Source of the DNA: a virus
Strand: one strand, 5' to 3'
IMG/VR virus record: IMGVR_UViG_3300044911_000947
Span: 1 to 23,415 of that record
DNA length: 23,415 nt
The position numbers were made by a program, and so were the translations under genes. The first letter of the stretch is position 1, and every line of letters starts with the position of its first letter. This document shows positions 17,308 through 23,415 of the stretch, one piece after another. Below the pieces are notes generated by a model, which searched no databases, was not told the origin of the DNA, and saw only the letters and a list, made by a program, of their open reading frames with translations.

Positions 17308-17782
17308 TTTTCATGAGTCTTGAAACAACAAATCCAACAGTGAAAGCACCGAGTAAAGCTAATATATTATACCAAGATTTAACAGGTTTCTCAGTCTTAA
17401 CTTCTACTTTCTCTTTATCATTATTCTTTAGAGATGTTATGTAAGTATCCCTTTGTTGTAATAATAGCTTTAAGCTATCTTCAGCACATATACTCTTAGC
17501 TGTAAGCTTACCATCAACTATCTTAACCTCAACCTTAGAACGATCATTACGTACTTGTACTTCATCTAATTGTGCTTTACCTAAGGAATCCACACTAACC
17601 GCTACACCATCTATAGAGGCTATAACCTCTGGTATATAGATAGTTGTATCCTTGTACGAAGTATTATAGATTACAGTATCCTTACTTACGTAATTAACCT
17701 TCTCCCATCTTGTTGGGATCGTCCTGCATGAGGTCAGGATTGTTAATCCTATTGCGCTTATTAATATCAATGTCTTGTTCAT
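17294..17782 (-). CDS. Unimolecular-spanin-like lipoprotein with C-terminal TM segment, 162 aa
   Basis: I chose ATG 17782 rather than the longer frame from 17812, because it places a classic lipoprotein signal at the N-terminus: MNKT, a hydrophobic stretch and the lipobox LTSC with Cys19. The lipid anchor would sit in the outer membrane. The middle (about 28-110) is strand-rich with repeated DTVIY/DTTIYIP patterns, followed by a helix around SLKLLLQQRDTYITSL. A second hydrophobic segment near the C-terminus (about 139-157, ILALLGAFTVGFVVSRL) would span the inner membrane. Lipobox plus C-terminal TM is the topology of unimolecular spanins such as phage T1 gp11, which fuse the two membranes at lysis. 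It overlaps the preceding 115-aa gene by 89 bases and is the last gene of the lysis cassette. Confidence 0.75.
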   Translation of the reverse strand: MNKTLILISAIGLTILTSCRTIPTRWEKVNYVSKDTVIYNTSYKDTTIYIPEVIASIDGVAVSVDSLGKAQLDEVQVRNDRSKVEVKIVDGKLTAKSICAEDSLKLLLQQRDTYITSLKNNDKEKVEVKTEKPVKSWYNILALLGAFTVGFVVSRLMKIFSN

Positions 17783-18041
17783 AATCTCCAAAAAATGTAG
17801 CTCCTGCACCAAATCTACCTTTAATTATATCTACTAGGTTCTCTGCAGTTAAGAACCCTAAACCTAATAATATTATAGTTGCTAGGATATACAAGAAGAT
17901 CTCTTGTATGGCTACCCCAGTATAGAGGTGGACGATATACCCAACATTAAATTGTACAAAGGCGGTAAAGACAGTAACTTTCCTAGCGGAAGGTTTTCCG
18001 CGATATTCAAAAGTTTTCTTAAACCACCTTATTAATTTCAT
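17694..18041 (-). CDS. Two-TM membrane protein of the lysis cassette, 115 aa
   Basis: The protein has a basic N-terminal segment (MKLIRWFKKTFEYRGKPSARK), two hydrophobic helices (about 23-42 and 46-64), TAENLVDIIKGRFG just after, and a polar Asp/Asn-rich tail. Small proteins with this KPSARK plus two-TM plus TAEN layout recur in crAss-like phages, to my recollection, without proven function. It is TAATG-coupled to the lysozyme and overlaps the spanin-like gene. That position suggests a second holin, an antiholin or a lysis regulator, or a membrane partner of the spanin. The tail (about 72-115) overlaps the spanin start by 89 bases in another frame, which may constrain its sequence. Confidence 0.65.
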   Translation of the reverse strand: MKLIRWFKKTFEYRGKPSARKVTVFTAFVQFNVGYIVHLYTGVAIQEIFLYILATIILLGLGFLTAENLVDIIKGRFGAGATFFGDYEQDIDINKRNRINNPDLMQDDPNKMGEG

Positions 18042-18496
18042 TACCTAAAATATAATTCTGTTTCTAATTTTCTTCTTCTTAATAATACTCTACTGACCTT
18101 ACCATCAGCATATTTCCACCTACCAAACTGCGCAGCTATAGCTGGATCATTTGGATTCTTATTAACCATTCTAGCTAGCGTAGAGTTCTTATAGTTAGTT
18201 AAACCAACATTAAAAGCAAATGATACTAAAGCATCAAATTGATTCTGAGTTAATGTATCTACAGTTAAAGAGTCTACACCACTTTCATAATGATCTAATA
18301 GTTTTAAAAGCATTACCTCAGCCCACTCCTCTGTTATAGGAGTATCTTGTAAAGTAACTCTTTTACCATTAGGGTACCTAGTAAAGCCATAACCAATAGT
18401 AGGCACACCTGCCTCACATAAGTATGGTTTAGATCTAAAGCCTTCTAAATATTTAATTAGATTTAGGCCCTGTTGACTTACTTTTGTTACGTGCAT
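18041..18496 (-). CDS. Phage lysozyme (endolysin), GH24 / T4-lysozyme-like, 151 aa
   Basis: The catalytic pattern Glu-8x-Cys/Asp-5x-Thr is intact: E18 in YLEGFR, C27 in PYLCEAG and T33 in VPTIGYGFT. Cys at the usual Asp position is known in several GH24 endolysins. FDALVSFAFNVG (about 98-109) and the C-terminal RR(R)KLE segment are further family hallmarks, and the length is normal for a single-domain enzyme. There is no signal peptide or SAR segment, so release to the murein depends on a holin. The start at 18496 lies 44 bases inside the holin-like gene, and the first ATG gives the whole domain. It cleaves the MurNAc-GlcNAc bond of peptidoglycan at the end of infection. Confidence 0.93.
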   Translation of the reverse strand: MHVTKVSQQGLNLIKYLEGFRSKPYLCEAGVPTIGYGFTRYPNGKRVTLQDTPITEEWAEVMLLKLLDHYESGVDSLTVDTLTQNQFDALVSFAFNVGLTNYKNSTLARMVNKNPNDPAIAAQFGRWKYADGKVSRVLLRRRKLETELYFR

Positions 18497-18704
18497 GTTT
18501 AAACTTTTTAATTAACTTAGTAGCCCAACTTTTAATGGGATTACCAGTTAAGGTATCAACAGCTATTAATATAGCCATGAAGTATGATATCCCCTGAAGG
18601 ACAGATAAGAAAGACATAACAGCAAAAACCTGTGCTAGCGTAATAAATATTACACTTGATATTAATCCTTGAAATGAAGACATATCTATACTAACTTGGC
18701 TCAT
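18453..18704 (-). CDS. Holin-like small membrane protein, 83 aa
   Basis: Two closely spaced hydrophobic helices (about 14-34 and 36-52) are followed by VDTLTGNPIKS (49-59) and a strongly basic tail (KLIKKFKHARNKSKS). The D-TLTG segment after a TM and the basic C-terminus fit small phage holins, notably the DTLTG-bearing type seen in Bacteroidota and Firmicutes phages. It begins in an ATGA overlap with the stop of the 179-aa gene and overlaps the lysozyme by 44 bases. Position directly before the endolysin is the strongest support. It would form inner-membrane holes at a set time to release the lysozyme. Confidence 0.78.
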   Translation of the reverse strand: MSQVSIDMSSFQGLISSVIFITLAQVFAVMSFLSVLQGISYFMAILIAVDTLTGNPIKSWATKLIKKFKHARNKSKSTGPKSN

Positions 18705-19240
18705 GATACATTATAAACTAATTTAATATACATATCTTGTGGCGCATCACAATCACCACCAAAGTATGGTTTTAAGACATAACCCGCTGTAGGGCTTTTA
18801 GAGAATGGTATACTAACTGTAAGACCATTAATAGTAACAACTGCTAACTTATTTAATAAGTCGTTTTTAATTGAGAACTCGTACTCAGTATCAAAGTTAA
18901 AGCTTCTACCAGTACCAACATTAACTACTACCCTTTTACCATCTACGTAGGCATATAAGTTAAGTATTAATTTACCAGTACTATTTACACGCCACCCAAT
19001 CCTAATAGACCAAATATGGTGTGAGTTAGGCCATATACCATAACCTATACCACATAGTTTATTAGTATCATTTACACAGGGTTTAACATTTGAGAAATCA
19101 TATTTACACGAGCTGGTTATATTAAATTTACCAGTCATTAAAGTAGCCCCATTATGAAATCCTGGGGGTGTTGGTATTTGAGGTATTGCTGGAATTAAAG
19201 AGGAGTAATGATCTCCTTCAGGAATATAATAAGTATTCAT
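18701..19240 (-). CDS. Small beta-sandwich, possibly carbohydrate-binding, fibre-associated protein, 179 aa
   Basis: The sequence is almost all beta strand after a Pro-rich start (IPAIPQIPTPPGF). Recognisable patterns are FNITSSCKYDF (39-49), NKLCGIGYGIWPNSHH (60-75), SIRIGWRVN and LNLYAYVDG, and near the end YVLKPYFGGDCDAPQDMYIKL (about 154-174). I associate the PYFGG...AP pattern and the overall strand layout with small lectin-like (concanavalin/LamG-type) domains of Bacteroidota phages; this is not verified. It is TAATG-coupled to the upstream spike gene and ATGA-coupled to the holin. A role as a fibre cap, adhesin or decoration protein binding surface glycans is plausible. Confidence 0.65.
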   Translation of the reverse strand: MNTYYIPEGDHYSSLIPAIPQIPTPPGFHNGATLMTGKFNITSSCKYDFSNVKPCVNDTNKLCGIGYGIWPNSHHIWSIRIGWRVNSTGKLILNLYAYVDGKRVVVNVGTGRSFNFDTEYEFSIKNDLLNKLAVVTINGLTVSIPFSKSPTAGYVLKPYFGGDCDAPQDMYIKLVYNVS

Positions 19241-20721
19241 TATGAAGCTGAGCTAAATGGTCTAAATATGTATGCGCGGTTTGATGGGGATGATCCTGCA
19301 GCTTGTATAACTGATACAACGCCACCAGGTAATGCTCCAGTAAACCAGTTTGAAGAATCTGCAGGGTCTATTGACATTACACGATCGAAGTACCAGAATG
19401 TACTAGATTCACCGCTACCACCTGAACCTATCCTATCATCCCTAAATACTGTATTAGATGTCACAGATTCTATATTACTAATAGTAACTTTACTATTAGT
19501 TAAGTTATCATCAACATGTACTAAAGTATTATCGTATTGAGAATAGATACCATCAACAGTAGCTTTACCACCACCAGATAAATTTAAATAGATAGCTGAT
19601 GTATTGTACTTACATTCTAAGTGAGACCTATGTACAGTGAAATCTTTAACGTTACCAGAACCCCTAGCATGGAATAGTACAGCATAGTTCCAAGGTCTAT
19701 CAGATGTACCTGTAGTTCCCTCAAATATACATTGATTTAATTCTATACCAGAGCAACCATTAACAGCAACAGCTACAGCAGCTGGTGTATGTCCGTTCCA
19801 GAATCTACATTTGTAGACTTCAGTACTATTAGACTGTGAGTTAGATGATCCATAAGAACCACCTGTCCAACCGCCAGCATAAACAGAACTATCCCCACAA
19901 TCTACGTTTATACCAACAGCAGCTATTTTCTGTACAATACAGTTAGTTACTCTAGTACCAAGGCAGAACCTTAAGTGTAATCCAGATGATAAGTTAGTAA
20001 AGTTACAACTATCTACTATAGAGTTATATGTAGCTTTTAAATGGATACCTTTCTGTAAGCTACTTACTCCTCTAAATGATAAGTTATCAATATTAAAGGC
20101 AGTATTAACTTCAGAGTTAGCTTGAGTATTAGTAGTGATATTCCTACTCCACATATCAAACGCAGTAGCAGCTACTGTACTATGTACTTCCATTTGAGCA
20201 GCATTACCTGTTATTACAAATAATGCATACTCTCTATCTGTTGTAGATATATTAGTACGTAATGGTAAGAAGCAGGTACTGGTGAGATAATATGATTTTC
20301 TTGAGAAGGAAATAGAGTACATATACTTCTGCTCCATCAGATTAAAAGCTAACTTAATAGCAGCAGTATCATACGTATCAGCTGTAGTTACAGTATTAGA
20401 ACCAGTTATAGTATTCCACCTAGCATTTACAGTTGTAGAAGTAAAACCATATGAAGCTAATGTACCTTGGGTTGATGTATTAATACATCCAAACCAATCA
20501 ACAGACCAAGTATCACCATCAACTATACGTTCCCAGTAACCTAGTGTAGTACTAGTAGGTTTAATTCTAAACCCAGGTACGTTAGCAACTGATGTGTTGT
20601 TTGATAATATCCATCTAAATACACCACCACCAGTTTCGGTATTATTATCAAAACGCTCTACAGTATGTGTAGTATAAGCTTGTGAGGATTCTAAATCCCA
20701 AAATGTTTTGTAGTGTGCCAT
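19240..20721 (-). CDS. Tail-spike-like right-handed beta-helix protein, 493 aa
   Basis: The N-terminus reads as a spike head-binding type: GGGVFRWILSNN (31-42), GFRIKP, GYWERIVDGDTWSVDWFGCI (61-80), close to the 'G.W.R...G...V.WFG' pattern preceding pectate-lyase-fold spikes. From about residue 140 a series of short repeats with regularly placed N, C, F and G (for example ITNTQ.., VDSCNFTNLSSGLHL, VTNCIVQKI, LNQCIFEG) indicates a parallel beta-helix. The C-terminal part (about 290-460) is clearly related to the neighbouring 456-aa protein (shared CIFEG, VKDFTV, SQYD.TL). It probably contacts or degrades host capsular polysaccharide. No unmistakable catalytic pair can be named, so a pure receptor-binding role is equally possible. 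Confidence 0.78.
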   Translation of the reverse strand: MAHYKTFWDLESSQAYTTHTVERFDNNTETGGGVFRWILSNNTSVANVPGFRIKPTSTTLGYWERIVDGDTWSVDWFGCINTSTQGTLASYGFTSTTVNARWNTITGSNTVTTADTYDTAAIKLAFNLMEQKYMYSISFSRKSYYLTSTCFLPLRTNISTTDREYALFVITGNAAQMEVHSTVAATAFDMWSRNITTNTQANSEVNTAFNIDNLSFRGVSSLQKGIHLKATYNSIVDSCNFTNLSSGLHLRFCLGTRVTNCIVQKIAAVGINVDCGDSSVYAGGWTGGSYGSSNSQSNSTEVYKCRFWNGHTPAAVAVAVNGCSGIELNQCIFEGTTGTSDRPWNYAVLFHARGSGNVKDFTVHRSHLECKYNTSAIYLNLSGGGKATVDGIYSQYDNTLVHVDDNLTNSKVTISNIESVTSNTVFRDDRIGSGGSGESSTFWYFDRVMSIDPADSSNWFTGALPGGVVSVIQAAGSSPSNRAYIFRPFSSAS

Positions 20722-20724
20722 ATA

Positions 20725-22095
20725 TTAAATATTTCTACCAGCAAGTCTGATAGTAGGAGTTTGTCCGTTAGTATTCCAACTCATTACACCTTGATTAACA
20801 GGGGGAGTAGTAATCCACTTTGTAGCATCTTCAGGATTAAATGTAGCTGGTGGGTTAACCCAGAACCAACGACCTGCACCATTGATGTTATTAAATTTAG
20901 TATTAGTAGTTAAGAATGGTACATTGTGTACAATCATCTTAGCATAAGCTGCTGAATCAAAGCTGATTAAGGTACAATCATATTGTGAGAACACAGTATC
21001 AATATTAGCATAACCATCTTTTAATCTTACGTGTACAGCTGCAACTGAAGGTACTTGTTCAATATGACATCCTTTAACAGTAAATTCTTTTACAACTGTA
21101 GAGCTATTATCATCAAAGTATATTTCGTACTGAGGACCAGCCTGAACACCTTCAAAGATACAATGGTCAATAACTAACCCAGATACAGCTGTAGCCTTAA
21201 TAGCACCAAACTGACCTGCAGAATGTCTGAACTTACAATCCCTAATTATACTATGATTAGACTGGGAAGCACTATTAGAACCACCAGTAAATCTAGCATA
21301 ATCTAATTCAATACTGATATTGTTTTCCCAGAAGTAACATTGGTCAATTATAGTACCCATTGTCCAACCACCTTTGAAAGCACTTCTAAAGTTAGAGAAT
21401 CTACATCCTTCAATACGAGCACCATAGTTAGCTTCCAGATCTATACAGTCAGCACCACGATTAGATGTAGATATAAACTCTACATTACGTATTCTAAACT
21501 GCATATCAATACCAGAGTTAGCTGCTGTTAAGCTAGCATACTTACGGCTAAATATAGTTGTAGCAGATGTGATTGAGAATCCATGACCCTCAAGTTCTAA
21601 CATCTTAGTATAGTTAGGATTTATAGTAACTGGTTGTGTTAAAGTAATATTATTAGCTAAGTGTATAGATCTAATATTAGCGTCAGCGAAAGCTGCTCTA
21701 AATTCTGCTTCATTAGTTACCCAACGAGTATTACCAACATTACCTGTACCACCAGTACCTGTACCAGGAATACCCTGTGGACCCTGAGGTCCTTGTGCTC
21801 CAGTATCTCCTTTGTCACCCTTTTCACCAGTATCACCTTTAAGTCCCTGAATTCCAGGATCACCTGGATCACCTTTAGGACCTTGTAAGCCCATTGGACC
21901 AGTACTACCTGTAGGACCAGGCACACCAAATATACCACTTATTTCTTCCCAAGAGGTACCGTTATGGAAATAGGATTTCATTGTAGGTACTACTATAATT
22001 ACATCACGATTTGAAACAAAACCAGATGGTTTCTGTAGTGGGAGTTCTGTGGATTCAAATGTGATCCTAGCTAAATTTAAGTCTTTGTTTAACAT
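20725..22095 (-). CDS. Collagen-like plus beta-helix fibre/spike protein, 456 aa
   Basis: A short head (1-52) ending in [12 protein letters not shown] leads into a collagen-type Gly-X-Y run (57-121) and then a right-handed beta-helix domain (about 125-400: [61 protein letters not shown]). The C-terminal module [20 protein letters not shown] resembles WYFDRVMSIDPADSSNWF in the next gene. The protein is probably a trimer, with the collagen segment as a rod and the helix as a receptor-binding or polysaccharide-active tip. It starts TAATG-coupled to the 112-aa gene and ends three bases before the paralogous spike. No signal peptide is present, as expected for a virion protein. Confidence 0.82.
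   Translation of the reverse strand: MLNKDLNLARITFESTELPLQKPSGFVSNRDVIIVVPTMKSYFHNGTSWEEISGIFGVPGPTGSTGPMGLQGPKGDPGDPGIQGLKGDTGEKGDKGDTGAQGPQGPQGIPGTGTGGTGNVGNTRWVTNEAEFRAAFADANIRSIHLANNITLTQPVTINPNYTKMLELEGHGFSITSATTIFSRKYASLTAANSGIDMQFRIRNVEFISTSNRGADCIDLEANYGARIEGCRFSNFRSAFKGGWTMGTIIDQCYFWENNISIELDYARFTGGSNSASQSNHSIIRDCKFRHSAGQFGAIKATAVSGLVIDHCIFEGVQAGPQYEIYFDDNSSTVVKEFTVKGCHIEQVPSVAAVHVRLKDGYANIDTVFSQYDCTLISFDSAAYAKMIVHNVPFLTTNTKFNNINGAGRWFWVNPPATFNPEDATKWITTPPVNQGVMSWNTNGQTPTIRLAGRNI
21733..21927 (-). repeat. Collagen-like Gly-X-Y coding repeat in the spike gene
   Basis: About 21 consecutive G-X-Y triplets encode the rod segment, with many K-G-D and Q-G-P units. DNA-level repetition of GGAs and CCAs is evident but imperfect, so the tract is more varied than the one at 23120-23284. 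Confidence 0.85.
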
Positions 22096-22433
22096 TATAT
22101 ATCTTTTAAAAGTTGAGAACTGTCAAGGCAAGAAGAGCACTGGCATATACCACGTACACCTTCAATTACCCATTGTAGATCTTCAGAAGATAAACATTCA
22201 TCTTCCTCAGTTTGTGTGTAGATAACATCACCATTTACTTCATATTCATAGTCTAATGGTCTGTATCTTTTTAAAGCATCCATGTAATATTCTAACATAG
22301 TTGCTTGTAGTTTTAAAGTAGTAGCACATGGATTACCAGATCTCTCAGCTATAATAATATTATAGGTTAATACTGGTAAGCAACATTGTGCTTTTAATCT
22401 AATTTCTTGTATATCCTCGTATGTATAAGTCAT
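22095..22433 (-). CDS. Small Cys-rich protein between fibre genes, 112 aa, function unknown
   Basis: TAATG-coupled to both the collagen-like fibre upstream and the spike downstream. The first half is helical ([33 protein letters not shown]) and the second half acidic ([21 protein letters not shown]). Five of its seven Cys lie in two clusters: CC (17-18) and CQCSSC plus a neighbouring C in the last ~17 residues. There is no signal peptide or TM. It may be a fibre assembly chaperone or a connector between fibre proteins, judged only from position. The Cys clusters could bind zinc or form disulfides. I do not recognise a family. Confidence 0.6.
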   Translation of the reverse strand: MTYTYEDIQEIRLKAQCCLPVLTYNIIIAERSGNPCATTLKLQATMLEYYMDALKRYRPLDYEYEVNGDVIYTQTEEDECLSSEDLQWVIEGVRGICQCSSCLDSSQLLKDI

Positions 22434-23415
22434 TAGTTTAATGTAAAGGTTATAGTATCAAGTTTTAGATCTAAGTTACTCATAGGTGTTTTAGCACCAT
22501 TTAATATTAATAGTCCCCCAGTTGTAACATACCCAGCTACAAAGGTACCACTAAAGTTATCAAATATAAGTACATGTTGTTGTACAAGTGGTCTGTAGCC
22601 AGTATTTAAAGTTAGAACTGGTATATTAGTAGTTATTAATCCAGCTGTAGCTATACCTAAATTAATAGTTAAGTCTCCTTGCATCACAACACTACTACCT
22701 TGTTGCCTATATCTAACAGGTCTTGTACCAGGTATATATGGAGATACTGGAGAACCAGTAACCCAACCAGTAGTTGTGTAAGCAAATGGTATAGGTGTCC
22801 AGCTAGTACCATTCCAATAGAAGAAAGACCCACTAGTTGTATTTAAATACACATCACCAACTACACCAGAACCACTAGGATTAGCAGCTCCTGAATTAAA
22901 GTTAGATCCAGTAGGTGTACCACTAGTACCATCCTCACCACATATTTTTGTAAATGGTGTACCATCAGTTAAGAAGTCAGATAGTATAGGTGTTAATGAG
23001 GGTAAGTCTGATAAGAAAGAAATGTAACATCTCTTTATACTACCAGCATTAGCATCATTTAATGAGAAATTAGTACCTGAAGCATCAGTAGCCCAGCCTA
23101 TATAAACCCAAGCATCATCACCATCTGTACCATTAGCGCCAGGTACACCAGCGGGACCTGTTGCTCCAGTAGGTCCAGCAGGACCAGTTGCGCCTGTCGC
23201 ACCCGTAGCTCCAGTTGCACCAGTGGCACCAGTCGGTCCAGTAGCCCCTGTAGCACCAGTTGGGCCTGGAGGACCTTGTAAACCACCTAAAGCTAAGTAC
23301 CATGATGAATAAGTACCAGCACCAGTAACTGAAGTTACGTTAACTACAACAGCTCCTGTGCCTGAATTATAACTTGTAATAGTACCATTCATATAGTTGC
23401 TACCATCAAATGATA
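22433..23415 (-). CDS. Collagen-like tail/head fibre protein, 5' end outside window, at least 326 aa
   Basis: The frame is open to the window edge: before the ATG at 23392 it already encodes SFDGSNY, which fits directly to [19 protein letters not shown]. This '.YM.G.ITSYN..TG...[13 protein letters not shown]' pattern is a well-repeated N-terminal domain of phage fibres, so the ATG at 23392 is probably internal and the gene begins beyond the window. Counted from that Met: a collagen run (37-91), then [18 protein letters not shown] (93-110), a typical follow-on module of Bacteroidota phage fibres, then a [19 protein letters not shown] module (180-198), and a C-terminal beta-rich domain (about 205-319) that is likely the tip. 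Role: adsorption to the host surface. Confidence 0.85.
   Translation of the reverse strand, partial: SFDGSNYMNGTITSYNSGTGAVVVNVTSVTGAGTYSSWYLALGGLQGPPGPTGATGATGPTGATGATGATGATGATGPAGPTGATGPAGVPGANGTDGDDAWVYIGWATDASGTNFSLNDANAGSIKRCYISFLSDLPSLTPILSDFLTDGTPFTKICGEDGTSGTPTGSNFNSGAANPSGSGVVGDVYLNTTSGSFFYWNGTSWTPIPFAYTTTGWVTGSPVSPYIPGTRPVRYRQQGSSVVMQGDLTINLGIATAGLITTNIPVLTLNTGYRPLVQQHVLIFDNFSGTFVAGYVTTGGLLILNGAKTPMSNLDLKLDTITFTLN
23120..23284 (-). repeat. Highly repetitive collagen-like tract (GPTGATG units)
   Basis: About 18 Gly-X-Y triplets, dominated by GAT, GPT and GPA, make a low-complexity DNA tract. Near-identical 9-base units could slip or recombine and change rod length between isolates. 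Confidence 0.85.

Noticed and set aside
17294-17812. Longer spanin start at 17812
   Set aside because: The extra ten residues put charged and polar residues before the signal peptide and would move the lipobox away from its usual distance; ATG 17782 gives a standard lipoprotein signal.
21717-21938. Minus-strand frames at 21717-21938 and 23098-23286 over the collagen tracts
   Set aside because: They are frame-shifted readings of Gly-X-Y repeats, giving Val/Leu/Gln repeats with no independent support.
1-23415. Search by eye for stop-codon reassignment (as in some crAss-like phages)
   Set aside because: All long frames use standard TAA or TGA stops at compact gene junctions and no gene is broken by in-frame TAG or TGA, so the standard code explains the window.
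1-23415. tRNA genes, CRISPR arrays, insertion sequences, integrase or attachment sites
   Set aside because: Coding density is nearly complete, and no cloverleaf, spaced direct repeats, transposase or integrase motifs were seen.

Overview
This AT-rich window is almost certainly part of the virion and lysis region of a tailed phage (podovirus-like) infecting a Bacteroidota host. The architecture resembles crAss-like phages: large internal 'cargo' proteins, a very large muzzle/stabilization-type tail protein, ring/adaptor proteins, and a separate fibre-plus-lysis block. Three things point to Bacteroidota: the only clear promoter has a TTG box, a 20-nt spacer and TATCTTTG, which is the Bacteroidota -33/-7 pattern; gene starts lack clear Shine-Dalgarno sequences; and the fibre proteins carry motifs I associate with Bacteroidota phages. 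Family assignments come from reading the translations and were not confirmed by any search.

Every gene lies on the minus strand, so transcription runs from high to low coordinates. (1) 23415-18701, adhesion block: a collagen-like fibre (5' end outside the window), a small Cys-rich protein, two related beta-helix tail-spike-like proteins (the first with its own collagen segment) and a small beta-sandwich protein. (2) 18704-17294, lysis cassette: holin-like membrane protein, GH24 lysozyme, a second two-TM membrane protein, and a lipoprotein with a C-terminal TM segment that looks like a unimolecular spanin. (3) 17293-17218, the only real intergenic control region, with a 10-bp inverted repeat and a Bacteroidota-type promoter. 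(4) 17217-8995, tail/portal-vertex block: HTH plus metallophosphoesterase, three ring/adaptor-type proteins and a 1688-aa muzzle-like protein. (5) 8993-1, internal virion proteins: 820 aa, 762 aa, a lysozyme-like domain in the -1 frame of the 762-aa gene, and a giant protein (at least 1250 aa) that runs off the window just after an SF1-helicase-type Walker A motif.

Packing is extreme. Seven junctions are TAATG (stop and start share one base), two are ATGA, and the lysis genes overlap by 44 and 89 nt, suggesting translational coupling in two operons: fibre-lysis, and phosphoesterase-tail-cargo.

The two most interesting signals are both in the internal-protein block. First, a textbook -1 slippery heptamer G GGG GGA lies three codons before the stop of the 762-aa gene and leads exactly into the peptidoglycan-hydrolase-like domain, predicting a ~924-aa fusion. 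Second, the giant protein appears to fuse a structural/ejection-type N-terminus to a helicase, suggesting an enzyme delivered with the genome. No tRNA, rRNA, CRISPR array or transposon was seen, and no gene-free stretch exceeds 80 bases.
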